A DNA stretch of 64,000 bases, taken from NCBI RefSeq assembly GCF_029227915.1, contig NC_079877.1, forward strand, positions 34,375,851 through 34,439,850, read 5' to 3'. Shown piece by piece: positions 61,653 to 64,000 of the stretch (positions are counted from its first letter, which is position 1; the number at the start of each line of letters is the position of its first letter). The translations under genes were made by a program, and so were the position numbers. Source of the DNA: Hydractinia symbiolongicarpus (Eukaryota > Cnidaria > Hydrozoa > Anthoathecata > Hydractiniidae). Below the pieces are notes generated by a model that saw only the letters and a program-made list of their open reading frames with translations, was not told the DNA's origin and did not search any database.

Positions 61653-61739
61653 TATAAGGTCAAAGTCCAAAATCAGTTCAATTAAGTCCCACATTCAATC
61701 GTTTTACTGTTGAAAGCGATACAACTTAGTAATATCGGA

Positions 61740-64000
61740 AAAAAATCACTAAATACATGTTGGTACGAATGTGTGACGCAACCGTTGTAACTCAAACGGA
61801 TTGACACCGTTAGAAAATCAGTGAAATTTAGTTTTAGAAACTGACTCTATTTCTTTAGCGCGCGATAACGGCTAGGATTGGTCCCACAATAAAAAATGAC
61901 TTATTTATCTTAATTTTTAAATAAAGCCTTACCACAGCGCCCAGTGTAATCGCTGAGTTCCAGCAATCATGTCAAATTAAGAAGAATATCATTTCTTGTA
62001 GTCAAAATGACTCATTTATCACACTTATAAGGTCAAAGTCCAAAATCAGTTCAATTAAGTCCCACAGTCAATCGTTTCACTGTTGAAAGCGATACAACTT
62101 AGTAATATCGGAAAAAAATCACTAAATACATGTTGGTACAAATGTGTGACGCAACCGTTGTAACTCAAACGGATTGACACCGTTAGAAAATCAATGAAAT
62201 TTAGTTTTAGAAACTGTCTCTATTTCTTCAGCGCGCGATAACGGCTAGGATTGGTCCCACAGTAAAAAATGACTTATTTATCTTAATTTTTAAAAAAAGG
62301 CTACCCAGAGCCTAATGTAATCGCTGAATTCCAGCAATCATGTCAAATTAAGAAGAATGTTATTCCTTGGAGACCTTTTGCCTCATTTATCACATTTATA
62401 AGGTCAAAGTCCTGAATCAGTTCAAATAATTCCCACAGTCAATCGTTTCACTGTTAAAACCGATACAACTTAGGAATATCCGAAGAAAATCACTAAATAC
62501 ATTTCGGTACGAATATGTGACGCAACTGTTGTAACTCAAACGGATTGACACCGTTAGAAAGTCAATGAAATGTGGTTTTTGAAACTGTCTCTATTTCTTC
62601 GGCGCGCGATAACGGCTAGGATTGGTTCCACAGTAAAAAAAGACTTATTTATCTTAATTTTTAAATAAAGCGCTACCACAGCGCCCAGTGTAATCGCTGA
62701 GTTCCAGCAATCATGTCAAATTAAGAAGAATGTTATTTCTTGGAGTCCAATTGTCTCACTTATAACATTTATAAGGTCAAAGTCCAAAATCAGTTCAATT
62801 AAGTCGCACAGTCAAACGTTTCACAGTTAAAAGCGATACAACTTAGTAATATCGGAAGGAAATCACTAAATACATGTTGGTACGAATATGTGACCCAACC
62901 GTTGTAACTCAAACGGATTGACACCATTAAAAAGTCAATGAAATGTAGTTTTTGAAACTGTCTCTACCTCTTCAGCGCGCGATAACGGCTAGGATTGTTT
63001 CCACAGTAATAAATGACTTATTTTTCTTAACTTTTAAACAAAGCACTACCACAGCCCCCAGTGTAATTGCTGAGTTCCAGCAATCATGTCAAATTAAGAA
63101 GAATATCATTTCTTGTAGTCAAAATGACTCATTTATCACATTTATAAGGTCACAGTCCAAAGTTAGTTCAATTAAGTCCCACAGTCAATCGTTTCACTGT
63201 TTGAAGCGATGCAACCTTGTAATATCGGAAAAAAATCACTAAATACATGTTGGTACGAATGTGTGACGCAACTGTTGTAACTCAAACGGATTGACACCGT
63301 TAGAAAATCAGTGAAATTTAGTTTAGAAACTGACTCTATTTCTTTAGCGCGCGATAACGGCTAGGATTGGTCCCACAATAAAAAATGACTTATTTATCTT
63401 AATTTTTAAATAAAGCCTTACCACAGCGCCCAGTGTAATCGCTGAGTTCCAGCAATCATGTCAAATTAAGAAGAATATCATTTCTTGTAGTCAAAATGAC
63501 TCATTTATCACACTTATAAGGTCAAAGTCCAAAATCAGTTCAATTAAGTCCCACAGTCAATCGTTTCACTGTTGAAAGCGATACAACTTAGTAATATCGG
63601 AAAAAAATCACTAAATACATGTTGGTACAAATGTGTGACGCAACCGTTGTAACTCAAACGGATTGACACCGTTAGAAAATCAATGAAATTTAGTTTTAGA
63701 AACTGTCTCTATTTCTTCAGCGCGCGATAACGGCTAGGATTGGTCCCACAGTAAAAAATGACTTATTTATCTTAATTTTTAAAAAAAGGCTACCCAGAGC
63801 CTAATGTAATCGCTGAATTCCAGCAATCATGTCAAATTAAGAAGAATGTTATTCCTTGGAGACCTTTTGCCTCATTTATCACATTTATAAGGTCAAAGTC
63901 CTGAATCAGTTCAAATAATTCCCACAGTCAATCGTTTCACTGTTAAAAGCGATACAACTTAGGAATATCCGAAGAAAATCACTAAATACATTTCGGTACG
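61740..64000. repeat. Four-monomer tandem duplication (~1490 bp), second copy cut by window end
   Basis: Starts are 61827 (8), 62200 (9), 62571 (10) and 62944 (11), then 63317 (8) and 63689 (9). In the standard HOR variant 11 is followed by variant 12, but here 62944 acquires a variant-7 tail (TATCGGAAAAAAATCAC, GAATGTGTGACGC) near 63223 and leads back to variant 8. The second copy has lost one T in TTTAGTTTAGAAACTG at 63317. The array evidently continues beyond base 64000. Confidence 0.88.

Larger units (their letters stand above)
1..64000. repeat. Tandem satellite array, ~372 bp monomer, fills the whole window
   Basis: Every stretch aligns to the same ~372 bp unit, always in the same orientation. 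Landmarks in order within a unit are: the TGAAATG box, a TCTTCAGCGCG box (offset ~30), TAACGGCTAGGATTGGTCCC (offset ~40-60), an A/T tract around ATTTATCTAAATTTTTAAA (~80-105), GTGTAATCGCTGAGTTCC (~120-140), CAATCATGTCAAATTAAGAA (~143-163), TTATAAGGTCA (~200), CCCACAGTCAATCGTTTCAC (~240), ACATGTTGGTACGAATATGTG (~305) and the CCGTT/AACGG dyad (~330-360). Unit starts at 374, 745, 1118, 1490, 1861, 2232 and 2604 show the spacing. No transposon, microsatellite or unique DNA interrupts the array. I do not recognise the family by name. The structure is typical of eukaryotic centromeric or heterochromatic satellites; that placement is inference. Confidence 0.97.

Noticed and set aside
61900-62035. Internal subrepeats within the monomer (GACTTATTTATC against GACTCATTTATC; several GTCAA words)
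   Set aside because: The similar words lie about 100 and about 130 bases apart without a consistent offset, so I cannot support an ancestral shorter unit. A self-alignment of the monomer consensus would be needed.
1-64000. Viral, plasmid or prokaryotic origin of the array
   Set aside because: No coding content, replication origin or iteron-like short repeat is visible, and 64 kb of HOR satellite is not a known feature of such genomes.

Overview
The window is a single uninterrupted array of tandem satellite DNA. I find no convincing protein-coding gene, RNA gene, transposon, CRISPR array or unique-sequence island. The basic unit is an AT-rich monomer of about 372 bp, arranged head to tail in one orientation from base 1 to base 64000, roughly 172 copies with no inversion. 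As a phase marker I use the T of the 'TGAAATG' (or 'TGAAATT') box that opens each copy; these T's fall at 1, 374, 745, 1118, 1490 and so on to 63317 and 63689. The sequence matches no satellite I can name. Size, array length and higher-order structure suggest a eukaryotic centromeric, pericentromeric or other heterochromatic array. The species cannot be told from the sequence.

The monomers are not equivalent. They fall into about 20 recognisable variants (numbered 1-21 here) that recur in a fixed order, forming a higher-order repeat (HOR) of about 18-20 monomers (6.7-7.4 kb). Near-complete copies lie at 374-7440 (A), 7441-14882 (B) and 35709-42408 (C). A rearranged copy lies at about 45386-50960 (D). 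Each copy has lost, gained or fused different monomers, and the fused monomers pinpoint past unequal crossovers.

Layout: 1-373, end of a preceding HOR; 374-14882, HOR copies A and B; 14883-15999, start of a third copy that breaks off; 16000-35708, a domain with a partly different variant set, built of short HORs (a three-monomer a-b-c unit and a seven-monomer unit) and then a mosaic leading back to the main HOR; 35709-42408, HOR copy C; 42409-45385, a shuffled four-monomer expansion; 45386-50060, HOR copy D; 50061-57930, a nested series of recent tandem duplications (1119, 2610 and 965 bp units); 57930-61650, a five-monomer (1861 bp) duplication; 61740-64000, a four-monomer (about 1490 bp) duplication cut by the window end.

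The open reading frames of 67-99 codons recur because one class of monomer happens to lack stops. Nearly all need a TTG start directly after an in-frame TAG, so I do not regard them as genes. The interest of the window lies in its record of satellite evolution: nested HORs, chimeric monomers with visible junctions, a partly deleted monomer fixed into a new 965 bp unit, and a conserved CCGTT/AACGG dyad that could bind a protein.
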